A DNA stretch of 32,907 nucleotides from Erythrobacter sp. (GCA_002695185.1 NZOF01000167.1:1-32907); one strand, 5' to 3'. Positions 22,464 through 31,298 are shown, numbered from the stretch's first letter. Made by a program: numbers and translations. The notes: generated by a model not told the origin, from the letters alone.

Positions 22464-24721
22464 ACGATCTTTCCGTTTCGCGCCGTAAATTGCTCGTCGG
22501 GGCAGCGGCGGGAGGCGGCCTTTTGGTCGCATGGAACTATTGGCCACGGAAATATGCCAGCCCTCTGCTTGCGCGCGAGGGCGAGGAAATCTTCGGCGGT
22601 TGGCTGGTCATCGGGCGTGACGGCGTCGTGACCATCGCCCAGCCTCAGCTTGAGATGGGCCAAGGTGTTGGCACTGTGCTTGCCCAGATCGCGGCGATCG
22701 AGCTTGGTGCAGACTGGCGCCAGATAGGGATCGAGCCTGTGCCGCCCGCCGGCAGCTTCGCCAATCTACCCCTGGCCCAAGAATGGTCTTCGCTGTGGAA
22801 AGGCTGGTTACCCGAAAGCGACCGGTCGGTCGCACGGTTCGCACGCAGCCAAGACTTTACCGTCACGGCCTGCGGCACCAGCCTTGCCGCATACGAGCTT
22901 CCGCTTCGCGAAGCAGCGGCCAGCGCGCGCGACATGCTTACCCGCGCTGCAGCCGATAGGTGGGAGGTCGAGCCCGAACAGTGCCAAGTAGCAGAAGGGT
23001 TCGTCATCCACGGCGAGCAGCGCATGGCCTTCGGCGATCTGGTCGAAGAGGCTGCCCGTCTCGATCCACCCGTTCCAGCGCCTCTGCGTCCCATGCCTGC
23101 ATTCGAACAGCCGATTCCGGGCGAAGCCGATGCTCAGGGAATGTATCCGCGGCTCGATCTGCCTTCCAAGGTGGACGGCAGCCATTTATTTGCCGGCGAC
23201 ATCCGCCTCCCGGGCATGGTCTATGCATCGATCCGCCACGGCCCGGAGGGTTTGCCAGAGCTCCTGCGGTTCAGCGAGAGAGCTGCGGCCGGCACGCCGG
23301 GGTTAGTAGCCGTTGTCCGTTCCAAGCGCTGGCTCGCCGCGGTCGCCGAAAGCTGGTGGATCGCCGATCAGGCATTGGCGAAGATGCGTCCGGAATTCAC
23401 CGGGCCGGGCGCGCTCGAACAGGTCAGGCTAGAGGCTCAGCTTGAAGATGCAGTTGGTAGGACCGCCGATCTAGCCCAGCGTATCGAGACCGTCGGTGAT
23501 CCTGATGCGATGCTGAGCGAACCTTCGATTGTACGTCGTTTCGATGTGGCTCCAGCCGCGCATGCCCCGCTCGAAACCGCGTCTGCGACTGCGCGATTGG
23601 CAGGCGGGCGGCTGGAACTCTGGTTGGCGGCACAGGCGCCCGCTGCAGCTCGTGATGCGGCTGCACAGGCGGTGGGCCTTTCGGCTTCCGATGTCGTGCT
23701 CTACCCGGTGCCCGCGGGTGGTAGCTTCGATGCGCGGCTGGAAAAAAGGCACGCAATCGAAGTGGCCCAGATCGCCGCAGAGGTCGGGCGGCCTGTTCAG
23801 CTCACTTGGTCTCGTGCGCAGGATTTTCAGGCAGTTCCGCCACGGGCACCGGTTTCGGCTGAAATTGCTGCGAAGTTGGGGGCTGAGGGGCAACCAGTGG
23901 CATGGAGAGCGCGAATTACCTCCCCCTCGTGGATGCGCGAGACGGGACACCGCCTGTTTGACAATTATCTTCCCGATGCCGCGCGGCGAGACAGTTCGGG
24001 TGCTGCAGACCCCTTTGCGGTCGAAGGCGCGGTTCCGCCATATGGAATCCCGCATATCGCGGTCGAGCATGTTCCGGCGACCATTTCCTTGCCCACCGGT
24101 CGCATGCGCGGTGGAGCGCAAGGGTACACCACTTTCTTCACCGAATGCCTGATCGATGAACTCGCCAAGGCTTCAGGACGCGATCCGTTTCTTTATCGAA
24201 TGGCTATGCTGGGATCCGCGCCCCGGCTGGCGGAAGCCCTGCGCCGGGCAACGAGGCTGGGCGAATGGGACGGAGCGCAGCCAGGGTCCGGTGAAGGGGT
24301 CGCTGCCGTACGAATGGTGTCGGGCGAAGCGGCAGCCGGACACATTGCCTGTGTGGCACATCTCGCGCGGGGAGAAGGCGGGATCAAGGTGCGCCAACTG
24401 AGCGCGGTGGTGGATATCGGCCGCATCGTGAATCTCGATATTGCGCGCCAACAGATTGAGGGCGGGCTTGTTTACGGGATGGGGTTGGCGCTGGGCGCGC
24501 CGCTTGCATTCGAAAATGGTCATCCCGTGCCGCGCACGTTTGGCGGGATGAGATTGCCCGGACTTGCCGATACTCCTGACATGCGGATCGATTTTATCGA
24601 GAGTGATGCCGAGCCATTCGATCCCGGCGAACTGGGCGTGGTCGTGGCCGCTCCTGCCATAGCCAATGCATTGTTCGCCTTGACGGGAGAGCGTTCTTAC
24701 CGTCTGCCCCTCGTCCCATGA
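22442..24721 (+). CDS. Xanthine dehydrogenase-family molybdopterin-binding subunit, diverged and without partner
   Basis: Large subunit of 759 residues, related to isoquinoline 1-oxidoreductase beta and similar aldehyde oxidase-type enzymes. A twin-arginine export signal (SRRKLLVGAAAGGG) precedes the domains, so it should be exported folded. QPQLEMGQGVGTVLAQIAAIELGADW and the hammerhead-like KVDGSHLFAGDIRLPGMVYASI are typical. Cofactor-contacting motifs are altered: the usual GGGFGRR reads GGSFDAR, WRSVG reads RMRGG, and GEPGxPP reads GELGVVV, though the likely catalytic Glu is kept. No [2Fe-2S] subunit gene is beside it. Start GTG 22442 lies in the Mrp gene, and its stop overlaps hemH as ATGA. 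The substrate is unknown. Confidence 0.9.
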   Translation: MAGRTKLNDLSVSRRKLLVGAAAGGGLLVAWNYWPRKYASPLLAREGEEIFGGWLVIGRDGVVTIAQPQLEMGQGVGTVLAQIAAIELGADWRQIGIEPVPPAGSFANLPLAQEWSSLWKGWLPESDRSVARFARSQDFTVTACGTSLAAYELPLREAAASARDMLTRAAADRWEVEPEQCQVAEGFVIHGEQRMAFGDLVEEAARLDPPVPAPLRPMPAFEQPIPGEADAQGMYPRLDLPSKVDGSHLFAGDIRLPGMVYASIRHGPEGLPELLRFSERAAAGTPGLVAVVRSKRWLAAVAESWWIADQALAKMRPEFTGPGALEQVRLEAQLEDAVGRTADLAQRIETVGDPDAMLSEPSIVRRFDVAPAAHAPLETASATARLAGGRLELWLAAQAPAAARDAAAQAVGLSASDVVLYPVPAGGSFDARLEKRHAIEVAQIAAEVGRPVQLTWSRAQDFQAVPPRAPVSAEIAAKLGAEGQPVAWRARITSPSWMRETGHRLFDNYLPDAARRDSSGAADPFAVEGAVPPYGIPHIAVEHVPATISLPTGRMRGGAQGYTTFFTECLIDELAKASGRDPFLYRMAMLGSAPRLAEALRRATRLGEWDGAQPGSGEGVAAVRMVSGEAAAGHIACVAHLARGEGGIKVRQLSAVVDIGRIVNLDIARQQIEGGLVYGMGLALGAPLAFENGHPVPRTFGGMRLPGLADTPDMRIDFIESDAEPFDPGELGVVVAAPAIANALFALTGERSYRLPLVP

Positions 24722-25740
24722 CCTGGCAGAAACAGAACCTTCCGAAAGACCATCCGCCTGTCCGCTCCGGCGGCGTTGGTGTTCTCGTCGTCAACCTCGG
24801 AACGCCCGATGCGCCCGAAGCGGGGCCGGTAAAGCGGTATCTTGCGGAATTCCTGTCCGACCGCCGCGTGGTCGAGATCCCTCCCCTCGCCTGGCAGCCG
24901 ATCCTGCGCGGGATAATTCTTAACACCCGACCGAAGAAAAGCGCGCATGCCTATACCCAGGTCTGGACCGAGGAGGGCTCCCCGCTCGCCGTCATCACGC
25001 GGCAGCAGGCAGAAGAAATGCAAGCGCGGTTGGGCGACGGCGTGACGGTAGACTGGGCGATGCGTTACGGTACGCCCTCAATCCCTGACCGGCTGCAGGC
25101 CCTGATGGACGCCGGTTGCGAGCGCATTCTGCTCGCGCCGCTCTATCCGCAATATTCCGGAGCGACGACGGCAACGGTTGTGGACAAGGCTGCGGACAAG
25201 CTGCGGGAAATGCGTTGGCAACCGAGTTTGCGGACCCTGCCGCCCTATCACGACGATCCAGCCTATATCGATGCGTTGGCACAGGACCTGACGCGCCAGC
25301 TGGATGGTCTGGATTTCGAGCCCGAGGTGCTGCTGCTGAGTTTCCACGGCATGCCGGAGCGCACCTTGCATCTGGGCGATCCCTATCACTGCCATTGTCA
25401 GAAGACCTCACGCCTCCTGCAGGACCGGCTTGCGCAGCGCGGTATGCGGATCCGCACGACTTTCCAGTCCCGCTTCGGCCGGGCGAAATGGCTCGAGCCG
25501 GCAACCGATACGGTGATTGCGGAGGAAGCCGGGAAGGGCACAAAGCGCATGGTGATTGCCGCGCCCGGTTTTTCGGCGGACTGCCTCGAGACACTCGAGG
25601 AGCTTGCCATGCAGGGGCGCGACCAGTTTCTCGAAGCGGGCGGTGAACGATTTGACGCGCTGTCCTGCCTGAACACTTCGGATGCTGGCGTGGCGATGCT
25701 TGAAACATTGCTTCGACGAGAGCTTGCTGGATGGATATAG
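24718..25740 (+). CDS. hemH: Ferrochelatase
   Basis: Last enzyme of haem b synthesis, 340 residues, inserts ferrous iron into protoporphyrin. The N-terminal VLVVNLGTPDAPEAGPVKRYLAEFLSD is typical. The family signature is LLLSFHGMPERTLHLGDPYHCHC, with the active-site His in SFHG; the conserved Glu appears in DCLETLEE. ATG 24718 overlaps the stop of the upstream molybdopterin subunit gene (ATGA). A cytochrome P450, a haem user, follows 44 bases later, although it may have its own promoter. Confidence 0.97.
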   Translation: MTWQKQNLPKDHPPVRSGGVGVLVVNLGTPDAPEAGPVKRYLAEFLSDRRVVEIPPLAWQPILRGIILNTRPKKSAHAYTQVWTEEGSPLAVITRQQAEEMQARLGDGVTVDWAMRYGTPSIPDRLQALMDAGCERILLAPLYPQYSGATTATVVDKAADKLREMRWQPSLRTLPPYHDDPAYIDALAQDLTRQLDGLDFEPEVLLLSFHGMPERTLHLGDPYHCHCQKTSRLLQDRLAQRGMRIRTTFQSRFGRAKWLEPATDTVIAEEAGKGTKRMVIAAPGFSADCLETLEELAMQGRDQFLEAGGERFDALSCLNTSDAGVAMLETLLRRELAGWI

Positions 25741-25784
25741 ATTGCTAATTGCTACTTAATGTTGGGTGAGGCATAGTCCTGCCC

Positions 25785-27173
25785 ATGGCCACTCTTGCAG
25801 CACATAATCCGATCCCGGCTCACTGGGCCGAAGGCAATCCGACCGACGACCAGCTCGCCCACATTCCTGGCGAAGGCGGCTGGCCGGTAGTCGGCAACAC
25901 CTTCAAGATGCTGAAGGACCCGCACGCTTTTGCGCAGCACATGGTCGATACCTACGGGCGTGTTTACAAGAGCAAGGCATTCGGCGGGTGGAACATCGCC
26001 CTGATCGGCGCGGACGCCAACGAACTGGTGCTGTTCGATCGCGAAAAGAACTTCTCGTCGGAACAGGGCTGGGGCCCGATCCTGGACCAGTTGTTCCCGC
26101 GCGGCCTGATGCTGATGGATTTCGACCATCACCGGGCCGATCGCCGCGCGCTCTCGATCGCGTTCAAACCCGGCCCGATGCGGCATTATTCGGGCAGCCT
26201 CAACCGGGGCATCGCCCGCAAGGTGGAGGACTGGGGCGCCGGGCGGATGGAATTCTACCCTGCGATCAAGACGCTTACGCTCGATCTGGCGGCTGACAGC
26301 TTCATCGGTATCGAATGGGGCCCGGAAGCGGACAGGATCAACACCGCCTTCATCGACATGGTCCAGGCTTCGGTCGCCCCGGTCAGAAAGCCGCTGCCCT
26401 TTACGCAGATGAAGCGCGGGACCGACGGGCGCGCATTCCTGGTCGATTTCTTCACGCAGGAAACCCACCGCCGCCGCGCAGAAGGCGGGGGGCAGGACAT
26501 GTTCAGCCAGTTCGCCACCGCCGAATATGACGATGGCAGCCTGATGCCGGTCGACGAAGTGGTCGACCATATGAACTTCCTGATGATGGCCGCGCATGAC
26601 ACCATCACCAGCTCGGCCACGTCGCTGATCTGGCAATTGGCCAAGAACCCCGACTGGCAAGAGAAGCTGCGCCAGGAAATTGAAAGCGTCACCGGCGGGA
26701 TGGGTCAGGACGGCAAGCCGCGCGATCTGGCCTATGAGGATATGGGCAAGCTCGAACTGGTAGAGATGGCCTTCAAGGAGGCGCTACGGATAATGCCGCC
26801 GGTTCCATCGACCCCGCGCCGCGCCTTGAGGGAGTTCGAATTCGGCGGCTATCGCATCCCGGCCGGATCGCATGTCGGCATCAATGCCAATTTCGTGCAC
26901 CATGAAGAAGAGCATTGGTCCGACCCCTACGGCTTCGATCCCAACCATTTTACCGCCGAGGCCGTGAAGGCTCGTCATAAATATGCCTGGGTGCCGTTTG
27001 GCGGAGGCGCGCACATGTGCCTGGGGCTGCACTTTGCCTATATGCAGGTGAAAATACTGCTGGCGCAATTCCTGCCGCGTTATCGCGTGACGCTGGAGCA
27101 GGAGCCCGACTGGCAGGCATGGCCGATCCCCAAGCCCAAGGACGGGCTCAGGATCGCCCTCGAACGGATCTAG
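25785..27173 (+). CDS. Cytochrome P450
   Basis: Haem monooxygenase of 462 residues. The haem-ligand loop reads FGGGAHMCLG with the cysteine at position 412. The ExxR pair is seen in KEALRIMPPVP, and the I-helix proton-delivery motif is MMAAHDTITSSA, with HDT in place of the more common G-x-D-T. The N-terminal IPGEGGWPVVGNTFKML resembles the proline-rich hinge of CYP51/CYP120-like proteins, but there is no membrane anchor, so it should be soluble. The substrate is not deducible; carotenoid, retinoid or sterol-like lipids are possible by family resemblance only. No redox partner gene is adjacent. ATG 25785 follows a GTGAGG site. Confidence 0.93.
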   Translation: MATLAAHNPIPAHWAEGNPTDDQLAHIPGEGGWPVVGNTFKMLKDPHAFAQHMVDTYGRVYKSKAFGGWNIALIGADANELVLFDREKNFSSEQGWGPILDQLFPRGLMLMDFDHHRADRRALSIAFKPGPMRHYSGSLNRGIARKVEDWGAGRMEFYPAIKTLTLDLAADSFIGIEWGPEADRINTAFIDMVQASVAPVRKPLPFTQMKRGTDGRAFLVDFFTQETHRRRAEGGGQDMFSQFATAEYDDGSLMPVDEVVDHMNFLMMAAHDTITSSATSLIWQLAKNPDWQEKLRQEIESVTGGMGQDGKPRDLAYEDMGKLELVEMAFKEALRIMPPVPSTPRRALREFEFGGYRIPAGSHVGINANFVHHEEEHWSDPYGFDPNHFTAEAVKARHKYAWVPFGGGAHMCLGLHFAYMQVKILLAQFLPRYRVTLEQEPDWQAWPIPKPKDGLRIALERI

Positions 27174-27328
27174 AAATCGATCGCGATGCCGTCCTTGACC
27201 CAATCGCCATAGCGGGTCGGGCTGAGATCTTCGTCGACTTCGCCTTTTTCCGGCTTGGGCGGCGGTTCGCTCGTCCAGTGATCGGGTTTTTCGAAGGTCT
27301 CGGGCCGCTTGTCTGCGCGTTTGGTCAT
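27170..27328 (-). CDS. DUF1674 (SDHAF4-like) small protein
   Basis: Protein of 52 residues ending SPTRYGDWVKDGIAIDF, the hallmark of DUF1674. The eukaryotic relative SDHAF4 helps to assemble the flavoprotein subunit of succinate dehydrogenase. The N-terminal half is charged and Pro/Lys/Glu-rich and probably unstructured. ATG 27326-27328 is preferred; another in-frame ATG at 27355 would add nine residues, and neither has a strong ribosome-binding site. Its stop overlaps the P450 stop by four bases in a tail-to-tail arrangement, and its start faces the RsmB gene. No sdh genes are in the window. Confidence 0.85.
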   Translation of the reverse strand: MTKRADKRPETFEKPDHWTSEPPPKPEKGEVDEDLSPTRYGDWVKDGIAIDF

Positions 27329-27384
27329 ATAACCAAGATGCGCGGGCTGGCGCATGGTTTCAAGTAGGCGTAGGGCGCGGGGCA

Positions 27385-28623
27385 ATGGCACAGCCTTCCG
27401 GAATTCACGCGCGCCGCGCCGCGCTTCGCCTGCTCGATGCCGTTTTTCGGCGGGGCGACACCATGGATCTTGCATTTGCAGCCGCAACGAAAGACGTGCG
27501 CAAGTTCGAGGACCGGGCGCTGGCCCGGGCAATCGCCAGCGAGGTCCTGCGCTGGCTGGTCGATCTCGATAAGTTGATCGACAGCGCCACCAAGACCGCG
27601 CTTCCGCCCGATTCGAAGGCGCGCATGGTTCTGCGCATGATGCTGGCGCAATGGCTGCGGCTCGACACGCCGCCGCATGCCATCATCGGAACCTGTCTGC
27701 CGCTCCTCGCCGGCGGTCCGCGCAGATTGGCCCATGGCGTTTTCTCTACGCTTACTAAACAGGAGGCTGCCTTGCCTCCCGCGCCCACATTGCCCGAAGA
27801 CGTGGCCGCACGCTGGGGCGAGAGGGCGCCCGCCATTGCCGCGGGTCTCGCCGTGCCCCCGCCGCTCGATCTGCGGCTGAAGGATCCGGAGCAGATCGAG
27901 ATCTGGAAAGCGAAGCTTGCGGCGGACAGCCTGATGCCGGGACACCTGCGTCTGGCCCGCGGCGAGAATGTCGAAAAGCTGCCTGGCTTTTCCGATGGAG
28001 TATGGTGGGTACAGGACCTCGCTGCATCGCTGCCGGCACATTTGCTTGGTGCGGGGGAAGGGCAGCACGTCCTCGATCTGTGTGCAGCGCCGGGGGGCAA
28101 GACCCTCCAGCTTGCGGCACAGGGATGGAAGGTCACGGCGCTCGACATTTCGAAACGCCGCCTCGGCCTCTTGAAAGAAAACTTGGCCCGCACCGGGCTG
28201 AAGGCCAGTGTGGTCCGTGCAGACGCGCTGTCATGGGAGCCGAAGCATCAGTTCGATGCCATCCTGCTGGATGCACCCTGCACGGCGACCGGCACGGCAC
28301 GGCGTCATCCCGATGTGCTGCACCGGATCGGACCGCGCCAGATCGATGATATGGCTGAACTGCAGTCCGCGCTGATCGCCAAGGCGGCAGCATGGCTAAA
28401 GCCGGGGGGCGTCCTTATCTATGCGACATGTTCGCTCGAACGGCCGGAGGGCGAAGAACAGACGCTGCCGGATAGTCTTCGACTCGAGCCAATCGATGCC
28501 GCGACACTTCCCGCCACCCTCACGCCAGCGGAGGACGGTACGGTCAGGACCGATCCTGGCATGCTGCCAGAAGTGGGCGGGCTCGACGGTTTCTTCATTT
28601 CGATGAGCCGAAAAGAAGCCTGA
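27385..28623 (+). CDS. rsmB: RsmB-type 16S rRNA m5C methyltransferase
   Basis: RNA cytosine-5 methyltransferase of 412 residues. The N-terminal NusB-like helical domain (about 1-130) is followed by a SAM-binding Rossmann fold with motif I DLCAAPGGKT. The two cysteines of the family are in DAPCTATGTARRHPD and YATCSLERPEGE, the latter being the nucleophile. E. coli RsmB methylates C967 of 16S rRNA, and the NusB domain supports this assignment over RsmF. Length is near the usual 420-430. The ATG at 27385 has only GGGGC upstream. A weak GATCCG/CGGATC hairpin follows the stop at 28631-28651. Confidence 0.92.
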   Translation: MAQPSGIHARRAALRLLDAVFRRGDTMDLAFAAATKDVRKFEDRALARAIASEVLRWLVDLDKLIDSATKTALPPDSKARMVLRMMLAQWLRLDTPPHAIIGTCLPLLAGGPRRLAHGVFSTLTKQEAALPPAPTLPEDVAARWGERAPAIAAGLAVPPPLDLRLKDPEQIEIWKAKLAADSLMPGHLRLARGENVEKLPGFSDGVWWVQDLAASLPAHLLGAGEGQHVLDLCAAPGGKTLQLAAQGWKVTALDISKRRLGLLKENLARTGLKASVVRADALSWEPKHQFDAILLDAPCTATGTARRHPDVLHRIGPRQIDDMAELQSALIAKAAAWLKPGGVLIYATCSLERPEGEEQTLPDSLRLEPIDAATLPATLTPAEDGTVRTDPGMLPEVGGLDGFFISMSRKEA

Positions 28624-28806
28624 ATCGCCTGATCCGTCACTATGGCGGATCGGTTTATCGCAGCGGCAGCGCAAACTGCCTCCGACTTTGCCTTATTCTT
28701 GCCATTGTTCATTTTCGAGCAAGGCCGTGATCAGCACTCAACCCTCCATCGGGCGCAACCGCACCCGCGCTCTTCGGGCGTTAAGCTTGATGAGTAGAGG
28801 TATTCT

Positions 28807-28836
28807 AACCCGTGGGCGGCACCTGCGTCACGGGTT
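28807..28836 (+). other. Leader hairpin upstream of the OmpA-family gene
   Basis: AACCCGTG (28807-28814) and CACGGGTT (28829-28836) form a perfect 8-bp stem with a 14-base loop about 50 bases before the OmpA-family start codon. A second GCCCG/CGGGT stem-loop follows near 28849-28864. The 265-base gap 28624-28888 has no gene I can support. Abundant outer membrane protein messages often carry stabilising leader hairpins; that role is inferred here. Confidence 0.4.
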
Positions 28837-28888
28837 CATGAGCCGTTGCCCGTATCTTCGGGTGGCGGCCCTAGACGGAGGAATTTGA

Positions 28889-29755
28889 ATGACTGCATTG
28901 AAGAAAACCGCGGCTCTTCCCCTGCTGCTTTCCGCGTTCACGCTTCCCATGGCAGCGCCATCCATGGCGCAGGATGATTCCGATATCGACGTGTATGGTT
29001 CGGCCCTGTCCGATGGCCCCGAAGTGGAAGGCATCATAACGGCTCGAAACGGCGACACCATTCAGGTGACCATGGAAGATGGCCAGAACGCCACGATCAT
29101 CGTCGATGATGGCACCGAAGTAAGGGCCAAGGGCGGCTTCCTCGGTCTTGGCAGCAAGAGCCTGCAGACCAGCCAGTTGATGAACGGCATTCCGGTCGAA
29201 GTGGAAACGCTGCAGTTCGACGGCGGACTGGTCGCCAAGCAGATCAAGCTCAAGGGAAGCGACCTTGAAACGGCCGCGATGATCCGCGGCGCCACCCAGC
29301 AGCAGTTTGCCGAACACCGCGCCGATATCGATGCCAATTCCGCTGCTGCCGAAGCCTTGCGCGGCCGGATGGCGAATATCGACCAGTATAATGTGAAGGG
29401 CGTGACGAACGTCTATTTCGACAGCGGCAAATGGAATATCTCGCCCGAAGGCCGCCAGGAAATCTGTGCCATCGCGGCTGACGCAGAAACGATGAACAAC
29501 GCGCTCCTTTTGGTGGTCGGCTATACCGATTCCGATGGCAGCCAGGATTACAACCAGACCCTGAGCGAACGCCGCGCGAGCCGTGTGGTCAACTTCCTGC
29601 AGCAGGAATGCAAATGGCAGCCGTGGCGCATGCTGACGCCCACCGGCATGGCGGAATCTGACCCGGCGGCAGACAATTCGACTGCATATGGCAAAGCGCA
29701 AAACCGCCGTGTTTCGGTCAACATCCTCGTCAGCAAGGCGACCGAGGAAAGTTAA
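28889..29755 (+). CDS. OmpA-family protein with an N-terminal beta-type domain
   Basis: Protein of 288 residues with a signal peptide (cleavage near PSMA-QDD). The C-terminal half (about 170-285) is an OmpA-like peptidoglycan-binding domain: VYFDSGKWNISPEGRQEI, then DSDGSQDYNQTLSERRASRVVNFL, and a late NRRVSVNI, with the Arg and Asp positions that hold diaminopimelate. The N-terminal part (about 45-125; VEGIITARNGDTIQVTMEDG) looks like a small beta domain of the DUF5666 type instead of a transmembrane barrel, so the protein is probably periplasmic. ATG 28889 is preceded by an ideal GGAGG. It ends in a strong bidirectional terminator. Confidence 0.9.
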   Translation: MTALKKTAALPLLLSAFTLPMAAPSMAQDDSDIDVYGSALSDGPEVEGIITARNGDTIQVTMEDGQNATIIVDDGTEVRAKGGFLGLGSKSLQTSQLMNGIPVEVETLQFDGGLVAKQIKLKGSDLETAAMIRGATQQQFAEHRADIDANSAAAEALRGRMANIDQYNVKGVTNVYFDSGKWNISPEGRQEICAIAADAETMNNALLLVVGYTDSDGSQDYNQTLSERRASRVVNFLQQECKWQPWRMLTPTGMAESDPAADNSTAYGKAQNRRVSVNILVSKATEES

Positions 29756-29778
29756 GCCAACTCTCTCCAGCCAAAAGG

Positions 29779-29810
29779 AAAGGGGCGGACCGCAATGTCC
29801 GCCCCTTTTT
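29779..29810. terminator. Bidirectional terminator between the OmpA-family gene and msrA
   Basis: AAAGGGGCGGAC (29779-29790) and GTCCGCCCCTTT (29797-29808) form a perfect 12-bp stem with a 6-base loop, with a T-run on the plus strand and A-rich flanks that give a shorter U-run on the minus strand. It lies 23 bases after the OmpA-family stop and directly abuts the msrA stop. Confidence 0.9.
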
Positions 29811-30350
29811 CTATTCGGCGTCTGCCTTGAGATATTTTTGGAAGCTTTTCCTCAGCTTCATCAACTTGGGCGGAATAACCGCTTGGCAGTATGGGTTTCG
29901 CTGGCCTTCGCCTTCCCAATATTCCTGATGGTAATCCTCTGCCGGATACCAGTCGCCGCTCTCGATCGTCGTGACTGCCTCCTGGCCGGGATGCTCCTCG
30001 TTCCAGCGAGCGATCGCCGCATCGGCAGCTTCCCGTTGGTCATCCGCCGGAAAGATGGCGCTGCGATACTGGGTGCCTACGTCATTGCCCTGCCGGTTGA
30101 GCTGGGTCGGATCGTGGGTCCCCATGAACACGTCGAGGATCTGTTCCAGACTGATGCGATCGCTGTCATAGGTGACGCGCACGCCCTCGGCATGGCCGGT
30201 GGTTCCGCTGCATACTTCCTTATAGGTCGGATCGGCTTTGTCCCCGCCGATGTAGCCGCTTTCGACCTCGGTCACGCCGATCACGTCTTTCATCACCGCC
30301 TCGGTGCACCAGAAGCACCCGCCGGCCACGATAATCTGTTCCTGAGCCAT
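29811..30350 (-). CDS. msrA: Peptide-methionine (S)-S-oxide reductase
   Basis: Repair enzyme of 179 residues that reduces methionine-S-sulphoxide. The catalytic motif GGCFWCTEAV gives the nucleophile Cys12. The family stretches GYIGGDKADPTYKEVCSGTTGHAEGVRV and the late YHQEYWEGEGQRNPYCQAV are intact, and recycling cysteines are available in EVCSG and PYCQ. No signal peptide is seen. It stands alone, tail to tail with the OmpA-family gene and divergent from the exported methyltransferase-like gene. Confidence 0.96.
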   Translation of the reverse strand: MAQEQIIVAGGCFWCTEAVMKDVIGVTEVESGYIGGDKADPTYKEVCSGTTGHAEGVRVTYDSDRISLEQILDVFMGTHDPTQLNRQGNDVGTQYRSAIFPADDQREAADAAIARWNEEHPGQEAVTTIESGDWYPAEDYHQEYWEGEGQRNPYCQAVIPPKLMKLRKSFQKYLKADAE

Positions 30351-30453
30351 TCGTATCTCCTTTGGCCAACGATGTAGGAAGACTGCCGACGCTTGTCATC
30401 GGTTGCGGGCGGGGGCAGGAGGACAGCATTCGTTTCACATGGGGAGAATTTCT

Positions 30454-31290
30454 ATGCGCCTACTGCTCGCCGGGGCTGCCGCCCTCGCTCTAGCCGCTCC
30501 GGCGGTTGCCGATCATCACAGCGAAGGCCCGATGGCCGAACGCCATAGCCGGCATCAGGCCCTCATGGCCGCGCTGGCGCAGGAAAACCGCGCGGACGAC
30601 CGGGCCCGCGATCAGTATCGTCACCCGTTCGAAACCCTCGACTTCTTCGGTGTCGAACCCGGTATGACCGTGGTCGACTATATGCCCGCCGGCGGCTGGT
30701 ATTCCCGCGTGCTCGTGCCCTATCTCGGCACGAATGGCCGCTATATCGGCGTGACACCCGATCCCGATGCGGCGGATTCCAGCCGCTTCGGCGAATATTT
30801 CGGGAAGCTCCCGGGCCAGTTCTCGGAAAGCTATCCGCAATGGGGCCTGACCGGCGCACCGGTCGAAGTCCATGGCTCGCAGGATCTGACCGAAGGAATG
30901 AATGGCACTGTCGACCGGGTCCTGATCTTCCGGGAGATGCACAACCTTCTTCGCTCGGGCGCGCTTTATACCGAACTGACCCGCTTGCGCAGCGTGCTGA
31001 AGGATGACGGCATGCTGGGCATTGTCCAGCATCGTGCCAATGCCGATGCGCCGGGCGATTATACGTTGGGCGGCAACGGTTACCTGCGGCAGGACGATGT
31101 GATCGCGCTGGTCGAGGCGCATGGTTTCGATCTGGTCGGCATGAGCGAGATCAACGCCAACCCGCGCGATCCGGCTAATCACGAAGGCGGTGTCTGGCAG
31201 ATGCCGCCAAGCTGGGGCGGCAAGAAGGAAGAGCTGAAGGATCTCGGCGAAAGTGACCGGATGACGCTGCTCTTCCGCAAGCGGACGTAA
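30454..31290 (+). CDS. Exported class I methyltransferase-like protein
   Basis: Protein of 278 residues with a clear signal peptide (MRLLLAGAAALALAAPAVA) followed by His-rich DHHSEGPMAERHSRHQ. The rest resembles a SAM-dependent methyltransferase fold; the motif I region reads VVDYMPAGGWYSRVLVPYLG, with the acidic residue and GG but not a classic GxGxG. Later, GTVDRVLIFREMHNLL and LKDDGMLGIVQHR match the strands after motif II. Similar proteins are usually called predicted methyltransferases. Export is odd because SAM is cytoplasmic. ATG 30454 is preceded by GGGGAG; a longer in-frame start at 30403 would hide the signal peptide. The function is unknown. Confidence 0.85.
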   Translation: MRLLLAGAAALALAAPAVADHHSEGPMAERHSRHQALMAALAQENRADDRARDQYRHPFETLDFFGVEPGMTVVDYMPAGGWYSRVLVPYLGTNGRYIGVTPDPDAADSSRFGEYFGKLPGQFSESYPQWGLTGAPVEVHGSQDLTEGMNGTVDRVLIFREMHNLLRSGALYTELTRLRSVLKDDGMLGIVQHRANADAPGDYTLGGNGYLRQDDVIALVEAHGFDLVGMSEINANPRDPANHEGGVWQMPPSWGGKKEELKDLGESDRMTLLFRKRT

Positions 31291-31298
31291 GAGATACC

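Noticed and set aside
25752..26660. Minus-strand open frame opposite the P450
   Set aside because: The P450 has its haem loop, ExxR and I-helix motifs; the antisense frame has none that I recognise.
28688..28888. Short open frame (66 codons) before the OmpA-family gene
   Set aside because: No ribosome-binding site, no recognisable domain, and it overlaps leader hairpins.
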